A DNA stretch of 45,910 nucleotides, taken from assembly GCA_002398875.1 (NCBI GenBank), contig DHCC01000057.1:6152-52061 (forward strand), given 5' to 3'. Source of the stretch: Bacteroidales bacterium UBA4912. GTDB taxonomy: Bacteria > Bacteroidota > Bacteroidia > Bacteroidales > Dysgonomonadaceae. Made by a program: the position numbers and the translations under genes. Shown in pieces: positions 15,178 through 23,679 of this stretch (within the stretch, counting starts at the first letter, position 1; every line of letters starts with the position of its first letter). Under the pieces are notes generated by a model. It saw only the letters and a program-made list of their open reading frames with translations. It was not told the origin of the DNA and made no database searches.

Positions 15178-16278
15178 TTAAGTCCCTTTAATTATTTCAT
15201 TGACTGAATTACGACCCAAATAATAGTGTTTCGAATTACCCTGTTTGAAATAACCAATTTTATGACCAATAGATTCTAAACATTTTTCAAGATTTGTAAG
15301 TTCGTCTCCCTCATTATATGGGCTAACGGGCTTGTTTTCATAAAGGATATAGTCATGCCGGTATATTTCAGGAGTAATATTAGGCATTATCACGTTGGCG
15401 CCGACTGCAACAGCTTTCTCACGCCCTCTTTGATCCAGAGTCTGAAGTGCAGTTGTTGCTGCAATATTTATATCCGGCATTAAGATTCTTAACAGTGATA
15501 TCATCTTCAGTCCCAGCCTAAACCTTTCTGCCGGTGGAAGAAGCTGTTCTCTGAATTTGTACAAAGGTGTATGTCTATGTTCAATATAGGGTCCCATACC
15601 ACACATGTCGATATCAATCTCTTTCATAAAGAGCAAGTCCTCAGCAAGCATCTCCACTGTTTGAAAAGGCAGACCAATCATTACACCCGTTCCCAACTGA
15701 TAGCCTGTTTTCTGTAATACCTCAAGAGCCTTTAATCGTTTCGAATAGCTGTGCAATTCATCATTGGGATGCAGTTTTTTATACAGCTCCTCTGAAGAGG
15801 TCTCAATACGCAGCAGATAGCGGTCGGTCCCACTTTCAAACCATCTTTTGTATGTCTCTTCACTCTGCTCGCCGCAGGAAAGTGTGATTCCTATACCATT
15901 GCTTGTGATCCTCTTTGACTCCCTTATAATCCTGTCTATTTTATCAGTAAATGCTTTTGATACTGTTTCACCCGATTGTATGGCAACAGAACCATAGCCT
16001 CTTTCATAAGCTAGTTTAACTGTTTCAATAACCTCTTCATGATTAAGAGAGTAGCGATGTACATTACTGTTAGATTTTCTTATGCCACAATAAAAACAAT
16101 CCTTTATGCATATATTGGAAAACTCAATCAAGCCACGCAGATAGACCTCATTCCCAACACTCTGCAGTTTAACCTCAGAGGAGAATTCAAACAAAGCCTG
16201 CTCCTCCTCACCTGTTGAGGATAGAGCTGATGCCAGTTCATCATTCGATAAACGGGAGTGTCGGGTTATTTTTGTCAT
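15178..16278 (-). CDS. hydE: [FeFe] hydrogenase H-cluster maturase HydE (radical SAM)
   Basis: A 366-residue radical SAM enzyme of the BioB/HydE type. The CX3CX2C motif is Cys57/Cys61/Cys64 in NICIKDCFYCGIR. Downstream GIGITLSCGE and RIETSSEELYKKLHP match the radical SAM barrel, and TALQTLDQRGREKAVAVGANVIMPN is the familiar C-terminal segment of HydE. In the pathway HydE converts the HydG-derived iron-cyanide-carbonyl synthon into a precursor of the diiron subcluster. ATG 16278 is chosen (a longer start at 16302 exists). It overlaps hydF by 38 nt, so translation is likely coupled. Last gene of hydG-hydF-hydE. Confidence 0.93.
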   Translation of the reverse strand: MTKITRHSRLSNDELASALSSTGEEEQALFEFSSEVKLQSVGNEVYLRGLIEFSNICIKDCFYCGIRKSNSNVHRYSLNHEEVIETVKLAYERGYGSVAIQSGETVSKAFTDKIDRIIRESKRITSNGIGITLSCGEQSEETYKRWFESGTDRYLLRIETSSEELYKKLHPNDELHSYSKRLKALEVLQKTGYQLGTGVMIGLPFQTVEMLAEDLLFMKEIDIDMCGMGPYIEHRHTPLYKFREQLLPPAERFRLGLKMISLLRILMPDINIAATTALQTLDQRGREKAVAVGANVIMPNITPEIYRHDYILYENKPVSPYNEGDELTNLEKCLESIGHKIGYFKQGNSKHYYLGRNSVNEIIKGT

Positions 16279-17476
16279 AAGTATAAAACCTTCTGAAAAC
16301 ACTCACAACTCTGTCAAACACACCGTTAACATAAGCCAGTGCCATCCCGTAGTTAGTCACTGGAACGCCCGCTTTTATAAATGGCTGCAGCCTGTTTAAC
16401 AACTGTTTTCTTGTAACCATGCAGCCGCCGCACTGCACAACAAGAGCAAAGTCATTTAAATTATCGTGCAAAGTACTCAACCCCGAAACAATAGTGAAAT
16501 TTAGCTTCTTCCCGGTAAAGTCCTGTATCAGATTAGGCAATTTTACCCTGCCGATATCATCACAGGCAGTCTGATGAGTACAACTCTCCAGAATCAAAAC
16601 CTTATCATCATCCTTTAAGTTAGATATGCAGGGGGTACCTCTCATGTAAGCAGTGAAATCCCCCTTAAGTCTGGCAAACAATATACTGAAGCTGGTAAGT
16701 GGGATTGATTCAGGCAGTTTCTTCACTACCGAGTCAAATATCTGACTATCAGTGATTGCCAGAGCAGGAGTAATCCCTGTCTTCAGGAAATCGTCAAGTT
16801 CTTCCACTTTCACAACTATCACTACACAGTGATTATCAATTGCATCACGTATAGTTTGATTTTGTGGATAAATCAGCCTCCCTTCAGGTGCGCTGCTGTC
16901 TATTTTTATGATAACCAGAACGAAATCCTTAGGCTTTACCAGATCACCAATAAGCGTATTGTTTTGATACACTGTTTGTGGTAATATCTTTTTCAGTGCA
17001 CCAATGAGCAGATCTTTGTCAGTAGGCTCATAAGTACTTATATCAATTATATCAGCATTAGTATGCCACTTGATTGCATTCTTGGTGATTGCAGCTATCT
17101 TGCTGATATCATTCTTGTTATGAACAATCAGATAAGGCACGTCAAGCTCTTTAAACTGATCTATCAGCCGCACCTCATAATCACCAAACTGGTTGCCGGC
17201 AATCAGCAATATAGCACTATCCACACTTTTGATCACTTCAAGAGATTTTATGATCTTCTTATGCCCAATCTCTCCCAGGTCATCAATCCCGGCGGTGTCT
17301 ATGAGTGTGGCCGGACCAATATCGAGTATCTCAACAGTTTTATTAACAGGATCGGTAGTCGTTCCATGCCTGCTAGACACAATTGATATATCCTGTCCCG
17401 TGAGCATGTTGATCAACGAGCTCTTGCCTGTGTTTGTACGGCCGAAAATTCCGATATGCAGATTATTTACGCTCAT
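16241..17476 (-). CDS. hydF: [FeFe] hydrogenase H-cluster maturation GTPase HydF
   Basis: A 411-residue scaffold GTPase. The N-terminal GTPase domain has G1 GRTNTGKS (residues 12-19), G3 DTAGIDD and G4 HNKND. The C-terminal cluster domain carries Cys299-x-His301 and, 47 residues on, Cys349-GG-Cys352, the CxHx(46-53)CxxC cluster motif of HydF. It receives the [2Fe] precursor and delivers it to apo-HydA. A three-residue MSV precedes the conserved start. It lies 58 nt after hydG and overlaps hydE. The frame is intact and of normal length. Confidence 0.95.
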   Translation of the reverse strand: MSVNNLHIGIFGRTNTGKSSLINMLTGQDISIVSSRHGTTTDPVNKTVEILDIGPATLIDTAGIDDLGEIGHKKIIKSLEVIKSVDSAILLIAGNQFGDYEVRLIDQFKELDVPYLIVHNKNDISKIAAITKNAIKWHTNADIIDISTYEPTDKDLLIGALKKILPQTVYQNNTLIGDLVKPKDFVLVIIKIDSSAPEGRLIYPQNQTIRDAIDNHCVVIVVKVEELDDFLKTGITPALAITDSQIFDSVVKKLPESIPLTSFSILFARLKGDFTAYMRGTPCISNLKDDDKVLILESCTHQTACDDIGRVKLPNLIQDFTGKKLNFTIVSGLSTLHDNLNDFALVVQCGGCMVTRKQLLNRLQPFIKAGVPVTNYGMALAYVNGVFDRVVSVFRRFYTYDKNNPTLPFIE

Positions 17477-17534
17477 GATAAAATTAAGATCCCATTTATT
17501 GCCAAGCTTATATCTTTAAAGTATTTTTTTTAAA

Positions 17535-18956
17535 CTATAAAAAGAGATCTCTCTCCCCTAGTTTGATTCTTTCTATTTTACTCCTCACCTCCTTTTGAAG
17601 ATTCTCACTCAACCCGTCTATATTCTTCTCTATCACCCGCATACCCTTCTCTTTAGTTTGTGCAGGGGCATAATCATACAGATATTCGGCAAGTGTTAAA
17701 ATGGCGTTGGGAGTGCAGAACCTTTTTATAAAACCGGGAACAGAGAATTCCATGAAGTGCTCACCGGTCCTGCCCAGGCGGTAGCATGCAGTGCAGAACG
17801 AAGGTATCATATCCTGCTCCAGAAGCTCATCAACAATCTCATTCAAAGGTCTGTCATCATTTATTTGAAACTGACCTTTGTCCAGATTACTGTTCTTCTC
17901 TTTAAATGAATAACTGCCCAGTTCAATCTTAGTGCCACCATCTATTTGCGATACACCATACTGAATCACTTCATCACGCAGAGCAGCCGGCTCGCGCGCA
18001 GTAAGAATCATGCCGGTGTATGGTACAGCCATTCGCAGAATCGCCACCATGCGAACAAAATCCTCATCCGAAGCAAAATAATGATCTCCTATATGCAGTC
18101 TTGAAGCATCTTTAATCCTTGGAAATGAGATAGTATGCGGACCCACATTATAGCATGCTTCCAGATGATTAGTGTGCCTCACAAGGGACATTACCTCAAA
18201 GCGCCAGTCATACAGTCCAATTAAAGCACCTATGCCTACATCGTCAATACCGGCCTCCTGTGCTCTGTCAAGTGCTGTCAGCCGCCAATTATAATCAGCT
18301 TTTCTCCCGCTTGGATGATATTTTTTGTACGCTTCCGGATGATACGTTTCCTGAAAAACCTGGTAAGTACCTATTCCCGCTTCTTTCACAGTTTTGTATC
18401 CCTCTATATCCAGAGGTGCTGCGTTTATGTTAACACGTCTGATTTCGCCATTGCCCTTCTTCACGTCATAAGTAGCCCGAACCGCTTCCGCAATGAATTC
18501 AGGAGAATATTCAGCATGCTCGCCAAATACCAGAATAAGTCGCTTTTGCCCTTCATCCTCAAGAGCTTCCACTTCCTTTATAAGTTCATCCTTAGAGAGT
18601 GTTTTTCTTATCTGAGCCCTGTTAGAAGCCTTGAATCCGCAATAAACACAGTTATTGGAGCACCTGTTACCAACATACAGCGGTGCAAACAGCACAATGC
18701 GGTTTCCATATACATTTTGCTTTAGTTCCCTTGCTCCATTTTTTATTAATTGCACCGACTCATCATCTGTCGAATTAATTAAAATAGCAACTTCCTCAAG
18801 GTTCAATCTTTTTTTTGACAGCGATTTACTTACTATTTCCCTAACTTTTTCAGTAGTCGGGAAAGAGTTGTTAAGATAATCCCATATCTCAACCGGATCA
18901 ATAAACGGCTGCATTGGGATATCGGGTATTCGGTATTTTTCAGGAGTAAATTGCAT
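17535..18956 (-). CDS. hydG: [FeFe] hydrogenase maturase HydG, tyrosine lyase (radical SAM)
   Basis: A 473-residue radical SAM tyrosine lyase that makes the CO and CN ligands of the H-cluster. The SAM cluster motif is Cys99/Cys103/Cys106 in NRCSNNCVYCGFKASN. The C-terminal auxiliary-cluster motif CX2CX22C, which separates HydG from its relative ThiH, is complete: Cys388, Cys391 and Cys414 (CTACYRLGRTGEHFM and FCTPNA). Length is typical for the family. It is the first gene of hydG-hydF-hydE, with a -7 box at 18983-18990 on the minus strand 26 nt before the ATG. Confidence 0.96.
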   Translation of the reverse strand: MQFTPEKYRIPDIPMQPFIDPVEIWDYLNNSFPTTEKVREIVSKSLSKKRLNLEEVAILINSTDDESVQLIKNGARELKQNVYGNRIVLFAPLYVGNRCSNNCVYCGFKASNRAQIRKTLSKDELIKEVEALEDEGQKRLILVFGEHAEYSPEFIAEAVRATYDVKKGNGEIRRVNINAAPLDIEGYKTVKEAGIGTYQVFQETYHPEAYKKYHPSGRKADYNWRLTALDRAQEAGIDDVGIGALIGLYDWRFEVMSLVRHTNHLEACYNVGPHTISFPRIKDASRLHIGDHYFASDEDFVRMVAILRMAVPYTGMILTAREPAALRDEVIQYGVSQIDGGTKIELGSYSFKEKNSNLDKGQFQINDDRPLNEIVDELLEQDMIPSFCTACYRLGRTGEHFMEFSVPGFIKRFCTPNAILTLAEYLYDYAPAQTKEKGMRVIEKNIDGLSENLQKEVRSKIERIKLGERDLFL

Positions 18957-18982
18957 AAGATAAATAATAATTCATGCTATCA

Positions 18983-18990
18983 CAAAGATA
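18983..18990 (-). promoter_or_regulatory. -7 box TATCTTTG of the hydGFE operon
   Basis: A perfect TAnnTTTG match on the minus strand, 26 nt before the hydG ATG. No clear -33 element was seen. Confidence 0.55.
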
Positions 18991-19181
18991 ATGTTTTTCG
19001 GGTGAATAATTACTACATGAGCTTAATCATCCTCATAAAAATATGTGGTGGGTATGAAGAGAGTATGAAGAGGATCCGGACAAAGTACAGCCCATTACAG
19101 AACAATGTATGGGTTGTAGTAATTTATATCCCTATCCCACAGTTTTTTTAGTTTGATTTTAGTATGTTTTTGAAAATTATG

Positions 19182-19189
19182 TACCTTTG
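19182..19189 (+). promoter_or_regulatory. -7 box TACCTTTG of dapA
   Basis: A perfect TAnnTTTG match with a T-rich element (TTTTA) about 20 bp upstream. The leader to the ATG at 19232 would be about 36 nt. Confidence 0.6.
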
Positions 19190-19231
19190 CGCTTGCTACG
19201 GAATTAAACTGTAAGAAAAAGCTAGCATTTT

Positions 19232-20125
19232 ATGACAGAATTAAACCTGAGAGGCTTGGGAGTAGCCCTGATCACTCCTTTTAATAATGATGGATCTGTA
19301 GATTTTGAAGCATTATCCCGTCTGATAGATTTTCAGTTGGATAATGGTACGAATTATATTGTCGCTTTAGGTACAACTGCCGAGACTCCCACACTTTCTA
19401 TGCAGGAAAAGAAAGAGGTGTCTCGATTCATAGTTAATATTGTTAATGGCAGAGTACCGGTTGTTTTGGGTATCGGAGGAAATAATACTGCTGCATTGGT
19501 AGAGGAACTGAAAACAACTGATTTTAAGGGTATAAGCGCAATCCTTTCAGTTGCCCCTTACTATAATAAACCCACTCAAGAGGGTCTTTATCAGCATTAT
19601 AAAGCACTTTCAGAAGCGTCGCCACTTCCAATTATTCTTTATAATGTTCCGGGAAGAACAGGTGTGAATATAACTTCAGAAACCACTCTGAGAATAGCAA
19701 ACGACTGTCGCAACGTGATTGCCATAAAAGAGGCATCAGGTAATCTGGGTCAGATTGAAGAGATAATAAAAGGAGCTCTTGAAGGTTTTTCAGTTATTTC
19801 GGGTGATGATGCAGTTACAACTGCTGTAATTGAGTTAGGCGGTATTGGTGTGATCTCGGTTTTTGGTAATGCCTTCCCCAAAGAGATGGCGTGGCTGGTT
19901 GACAGTGCACTTAGGGGTGATTCGAAGAATGCCCGCGAGAAGATGGAAGCGGATTTCAGCGACCTGTTTCATCTGATTTTCGTTGAGGGCAACCCTGCTG
20001 GCGTGAAGTCAATTCTGTCGCAAAAGGGTATGATTATCAACAGACTCCGTTTGCCTCTTGTTCCTGTGAGCGAAAAGACCTCACTGCTGATAAAGGAAGC
20101 GCTTAGTAACGCAAAATATATTTGA
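19232..20125 (+). CDS. dapA: 4-hydroxy-tetrahydrodipicolinate synthase
   Basis: A 297-residue TIM-barrel aldolase that condenses pyruvate with aspartate semialdehyde, the first committed step of diaminopimelate and lysine synthesis. The N-terminal GVALITPFNNDGSVD is typical. The Thr pair of the proton relay is Thr48-Thr49 (GTTAETPTLS), the catalytic Tyr137 is in YNVPGRTG, and the Schiff-base Lys166 is in AIKEASGN. Length is normal. It is preceded by its own promoter (19182-19189) and followed by a 120-bp gap with another promoter, so it is probably monocistronic. It is divergent from hydG. Confidence 0.96.
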   Translation: MTELNLRGLGVALITPFNNDGSVDFEALSRLIDFQLDNGTNYIVALGTTAETPTLSMQEKKEVSRFIVNIVNGRVPVVLGIGGNNTAALVEELKTTDFKGISAILSVAPYYNKPTQEGLYQHYKALSEASPLPIILYNVPGRTGVNITSETTLRIANDCRNVIAIKEASGNLGQIEEIIKGALEGFSVISGDDAVTTAVIELGGIGVISVFGNAFPKEMAWLVDSALRGDSKNAREKMEADFSDLFHLIFVEGNPAGVKSILSQKGMIINRLRLPLVPVSEKTSLLIKEALSNAKYI

Positions 20126-20203
20126 TTTATCCTTAATTCGCCAGTATTGTTTTATCTATCTGTGTTGGATTCAACCAACTCTATATAAATGAAATAATTT
20201 TTG

Positions 20204-20211
20204 TACTTTTG
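20204..20211 (+). promoter_or_regulatory. -7 box TACTTTTG of the M13 peptidase gene
   Basis: A perfect TAnnTTTG match 35 nt before the ATG at 20246. An in-frame TTG at 20225 would leave only about 8 nt of leader after the predicted start site, which favours 20246. Confidence 0.6.
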
Positions 20212-20245
20212 CAATATAAAATAATTGAATTCAAACATTCAACTC

Positions 20246-22279
20246 ATGAAACGATTATTATTTCCAATTACAGTTTTTTTTATAATGACCATTGTAAGTT
20301 GTTCACAAAATAAAGAAACCGACGCTGCCAAAAGTATAGATATTTCTAATATCGATACAACAGCCAGCCCGGGTGAAAGTTTTTATAGATATGCAACAGG
20401 GGGATGGCAAGATGCTAATCCAATACCTGATGAATATGCACGTTACGGTTCATTCGACAAGCTACGTGAAGAGAATCAGCTGCAGATACAAGAGCTGATA
20501 CAGGAACTGGGTTCGCAGGATTATGCCTATGGTACTAATGCTCAGAAAGTGGGAGATATGTATTCCATCGGAATGGATAGTGCCAGGTTAAATTCAGAGG
20601 GTGCCGCTCCGATTTTACCGCTTTTGCAAAGAATTGCCGAAGCGGAGAGCAAAGAAGATATTGTGAGAGTAAGTGTGCAATTAAGCAAACTGGTATCCAA
20701 TCCATTCTTCGGCTTTTCGGTAGGTCCTGATGATAAGAACAGCAGCATGAATATTGCTCACATATATCAATCAGGCATCGGCATGGGCGACAGGGACTAT
20801 TATCTTTTACAAGATGAGCATTACCAAAACCTTCGTGAAGGATACATTAGTCTTATGCAGACTCAGTTTCAAAATGCAGGATACAGTGAGTCTGACGCAA
20901 AGAGAGCGGCAGCTAACGTGATGAAGATTGAGACTGAACTTGCGCAGGCACATGTTACAAAAGAAATGCGCCGTTTGCCTGAACAGAATTATCATAAAAT
21001 GCTGTTGTCAGAGCTGGATACTCAGGTTGCTCCTTTCGTGTGGGATATCTATTTTGATGAGATGGGTGCAGGAGATATCGACAGCCTCAATGTTTCGCAG
21101 ATAGAACCGGTTAAGGCAGCGATTGCTATAATAGACAGAGAGCAGGCTGATGTTCTTAAAGATTATCTTAGCTGGAAGGTTATCAACTCAGCAGCAAACT
21201 ATTTGAGTGATGATTTTGTAAATGCCAACTTCGAGTTTTATGGTAAAGCCATGAGCGGAAGTAAAGAGCTTCGCCCGCGTTGGAGAAGAACGATAGATGC
21301 CGTGAACAGTTCTATGGGAGAAGCGGTCGGGCAACTCTACGTGGAAAAATACTTCCCCGCGGAAGCAAAAGAGAGGATGCTCAATCTGGTTGATAATTTA
21401 AAGGTTTCACTGAGCGAACGCATCAATCAACTTGAATGGATGAGTGATGCAACGAAGGAAAAGGCTCAGGAGAAATTGGGGACATTCATCGTTAAGATTG
21501 GCTACCCTGATAAATGGAAAGATTATTCATCTCTGGAAATAAAAGATGACTCATACTGGCAAAATGTAGTGCGTGCGTCGGAGTTTGCCTGGAATGAAAT
21601 GATGGAAGAACTGGGTAAGCCGGTTGACCGCACAAAATGGTACATGTCACCTCAGACAGTAAATGCTTATTATAGTCCTTCTTCCAATGAGATCTGCTTC
21701 CCGGCAGGAATACTGCAACCACCCTTTTTCTTTATGGAGGGAGATGATGCAGTAAATTACGGCGGTATTGGAGTTGTGATTGGACACGAAATGACTCACG
21801 GGTTTGATGATCAGGGCAGAAAGTTTGATAAAGACGGTAATCTTACCGACTGGTGGACTACTGATGATGCTTCAAGATTTGACGAAAGGGCTAAAGTGCT
21901 GGTAAACTATTTTGATAATATAGTGGTGATTGACACAGTACGCGCTAACGGTACTTTCACACTTGGTGAAAATATTGCTGACCACGGAGGTCTTCAGGTT
22001 GCTTATCATGCATTCCAGAAAACTGAACAGGCTCAGTCGGGTAATATGATTGATGGTTATTCACCGGCACAGCGTTTCTTCCTAAGCTATGCAGGACTTT
22101 GGGCAGGTAATGTGCGTGATGCAGAGATACTTCGTCTTACACAAATTGATCCTCACTCACTTGGGAAATGGAGAGTTGACGGTGCGCTGCCACATATTGA
22201 TGCATGGTATGAAGCGTTCAATATAGAGTCAAACGATCCTATGTATCTTCCTAAAGATGAACGCGCCTCTATTTGGTAA
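20246..22279 (+). CDS. M13-family (neprilysin/PepO-like) zinc metallopeptidase, lipoprotein
   Basis: A 677-residue endopeptidase with a lipoprotein signal peptide (MKRLLFPITVFFIMTIVSC, lipobox ending in VSC), so it should be anchored in the outer or inner membrane and act in the periplasm or outside. The zinc site is complete: HEMTH at residues 514-518 (GHEMTHGFDDQGR) and ENIAD from residue 575 (Glu as third ligand, then the conserved DHGGL). The substrate-binding NAYYSP and the FPAGILQPPFF segment just before the zinc site are family signatures. The large helical N-terminal domain starts at ATASPGESFYRYATGGW-type sequence. It cleaves small peptides in this family. ATG 20246 is chosen because of the promoter position. 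The ribE gene follows after 22 nt and may be co-transcribed. Confidence 0.94.
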   Translation: MKRLLFPITVFFIMTIVSCSQNKETDAAKSIDISNIDTTASPGESFYRYATGGWQDANPIPDEYARYGSFDKLREENQLQIQELIQELGSQDYAYGTNAQKVGDMYSIGMDSARLNSEGAAPILPLLQRIAEAESKEDIVRVSVQLSKLVSNPFFGFSVGPDDKNSSMNIAHIYQSGIGMGDRDYYLLQDEHYQNLREGYISLMQTQFQNAGYSESDAKRAAANVMKIETELAQAHVTKEMRRLPEQNYHKMLLSELDTQVAPFVWDIYFDEMGAGDIDSLNVSQIEPVKAAIAIIDREQADVLKDYLSWKVINSAANYLSDDFVNANFEFYGKAMSGSKELRPRWRRTIDAVNSSMGEAVGQLYVEKYFPAEAKERMLNLVDNLKVSLSERINQLEWMSDATKEKAQEKLGTFIVKIGYPDKWKDYSSLEIKDDSYWQNVVRASEFAWNEMMEELGKPVDRTKWYMSPQTVNAYYSPSSNEICFPAGILQPPFFFMEGDDAVNYGGIGVVIGHEMTHGFDDQGRKFDKDGNLTDWWTTDDASRFDERAKVLVNYFDNIVVIDTVRANGTFTLGENIADHGGLQVAYHAFQKTEQAQSGNMIDGYSPAQRFFLSYAGLWAGNVRDAEILRLTQIDPHSLGKWRVDGALPHIDAWYEAFNIESNDPMYLPKDERASIW

Positions 22280-22301
22280 ATAAAATAAGAAATTAAATTA
22301 T

Positions 22302-22904
22302 ATGTTTTCAGGTATAGTTGAAGAAGCTGCAACAGTTGTTGCATTGAAAAAAGATAAATCAAACCTTCATATTTCATTAAGGTGTTCATTTACAAATGAA
22401 CTGAAAGTAGATCAGAGCATCTCTCATAATGGCGTTTGCCTGACCGTTGTGTCGATAGATGATGATATCTATACGGTGACTGCAATAAAGGAGACATTGG
22501 ATATTTCCAATCTGGGACTACTGGAAGTTGGCAGTAAAGTAAATCTGGAGCGCAGCATGCCTATGAACGGCAGGCTTGACGGTCATATTGTGCAGGGGCA
22601 TGTGGATCAGACAGCTGTATGTAAAAACGTGACAGAGGCTGAAGGCAGCTGGTATTACACCTTCGAGTATGAGTATAATGAAGAGATGGCTAAGAAAGGC
22701 TATATGACAGTTGACAAAGGTTCTGTAACTGTTAATGGAGTCAGTCTGACCGTTGTAGAACCCACTGATAACAGTTTCAAGGTAGCCATCATTCCCTATA
22801 CACACGAATACACTAATTTTCATCAGATTAAGGAGGGCAGTGTTGTAAACCTTGAATTTGATATAATAGGTAAGTATATAAGTCGCTTGCTTACTTTGAA
22901 ATAG
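22302..22904 (+). CDS. ribE: Riboflavin synthase, alpha subunit
   Basis: A 200-residue enzyme that dismutates two 6,7-dimethyl-8-ribityllumazine molecules into riboflavin. The N-terminal MFSGIVEE is diagnostic. The protein is an internal duplication of two lumazine-binding barrels, seen as SISHNGVCLTVVSI in the first half and GSVTVNGVSLTVVEP in the second, with HIVQGHVDQTA between. Length is normal. It sits between the peptidase (22 nt upstream) and a nitroreductase (25 nt downstream), which may use the flavin. No FMN riboswitch was recognised upstream. Confidence 0.96.
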   Translation: MFSGIVEEAATVVALKKDKSNLHISLRCSFTNELKVDQSISHNGVCLTVVSIDDDIYTVTAIKETLDISNLGLLEVGSKVNLERSMPMNGRLDGHIVQGHVDQTAVCKNVTEAEGSWYYTFEYEYNEEMAKKGYMTVDKGSVTVNGVSLTVVEPTDNSFKVAIIPYTHEYTNFHQIKEGSVVNLEFDIIGKYISRLLTLK

Positions 22905-22929
22905 TACGCTGTAAAAAGATCATTGCATA

Positions 22930-23499
22930 ATGACAAATATGAATAATATTGATTTTCTTGAATTTGTGTCAACACGGCAGAGTGTTCGTGGCTATGATAC
23001 AGATCGTAAGGTGGAAAGAGAGAAAATTGATCGTATAATTGAGGTTGCGCGAATGGCCCCATCGGCTTGTAATGCTCAGCCATGGCATATAATCGTTGTA
23101 GATGATCCTGAAATAAAAAACAAGGTTGCAGATGCTACTTCAGCACGTGCTTTGGGAATGAATCATTTCACAAAGCAGGCTCCTGTGCATCTGGTGCTTG
23201 TTGAAGAAAAAGTAAATCTCTCTTCAGGTATCGGCGGCTGGGTGAAGCAGAAAGATTATGCTCAGATGGATCTGGGAATAATAGCAGCACATATTGTTTT
23301 GGCTGCACATGCCGAAGGGTTAGGCTCATGCATATTGGGATGGTTTAACGAATCGTCGATGCGTGAAATCCTTTCAATACCCGATTCCAAAAGAGTTTGG
23401 CTAGATATAACTATTGGTTATAGCAACCAGCCTCTCAGACAAAAAAAGAGAAAACAGATAAGCGAAGTTGCATCATATAACAAATACAAAAACAGCTGA
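22930..23499 (+). CDS. Nitroreductase-family flavoprotein
   Basis: A 189-residue FMN-dependent nitroreductase-like oxidoreductase. The FMN-binding start RQSVRGYDTDRKVEREKI (near residue 16) and MAPSACNAQPWHIIVVDD (near residue 43) are conserved, as is the mid-protein MDLGIIAAHIVLAAHAEGLGSCILGWF helix that packs on the flavin. The substrate cannot be inferred; members reduce nitroaromatics, quinones or enoates with NAD(P)H. A second in-frame ATG three codons on (22939) is possible. It is the last gene before the terminator at 23536-23568, in a probable operon with ribE. Confidence 0.88.
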   Translation: MTNMNNIDFLEFVSTRQSVRGYDTDRKVEREKIDRIIEVARMAPSACNAQPWHIIVVDDPEIKNKVADATSARALGMNHFTKQAPVHLVLVEEKVNLSSGIGGWVKQKDYAQMDLGIIAAHIVLAAHAEGLGSCILGWFNESSMREILSIPDSKRVWLDITIGYSNQPLRQKKRKQISEVASYNKYKNS

Positions 23500-23535
23500 C
23501 TTTATAGAGAAAAATGTGCGGATGATACTGTGTAA

Positions 23536-23568
23536 AAAGTTTATAATCATTAAACTTTAATCTTTTTA
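23536..23568 (+). terminator. Rho-independent terminator after the nitroreductase gene
   Basis: AAAGTTTA (23536-23543) pairs with TAAACTTT (23551-23558), 8 bp with a 7-nt loop, followed by AATCTTTTT. The stem is AT-rich, so efficiency is uncertain. Confidence 0.5.
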
Positions 23569-23590
23569 ACAGGATGATTGTGAGGTTTAG

Positions 23591-23621
23591 TTGGTGGCAT
23601 CGCAAAAATATGTCATCTTTG
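23591..23621 (+). promoter_or_regulatory. Promoter of the envelope block: TTG - 20 bp - CATCTTTG
   Basis: TTG at 23591-23593 and CATCTTTG at 23614-23621 fit the -33/-7 layout, with one mismatch in the -7 box. The leader to the ATG at 23680 would be about 52 nt. Confidence 0.45.
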
Positions 23622-23679
23622 TAAGCTCAAATATTTTTATGAAACTAAGAGACCGAAGTAAGTTGATATACCTAAACAG

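Larger units (their letters stand above)
18957..19231. other. Divergent hydG/dapA intergenic region
   Basis: A 275-bp spacer holding the hydG promoter at its left end and the dapA promoter at its right end. The middle shows an imperfect hairpin with arms CAGCCCAT (19089-19096) and ATGGGTTG, and no T-tract. A 66-codon plus frame (18951-19151) spans much of it, but its composition and its overlap of the hydG promoter argue against a gene. Confidence 0.5.

Noticed and set aside
18951..19151. 66-codon plus-strand frame in the hydG/dapA spacer
   Set aside because: It overlaps the hydG start and promoter, has no recognisable motif and shows no ribosome-binding site.
20163..20178. Hairpin GTTGG...CCAAC after dapA
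   Set aside because: It has a five-base stem without a T-run; probably chance.
22280..22301. FMN riboswitch before ribE
   Set aside because: The gap from the peptidase gene is only 22 nt, with no room for the conserved structure.
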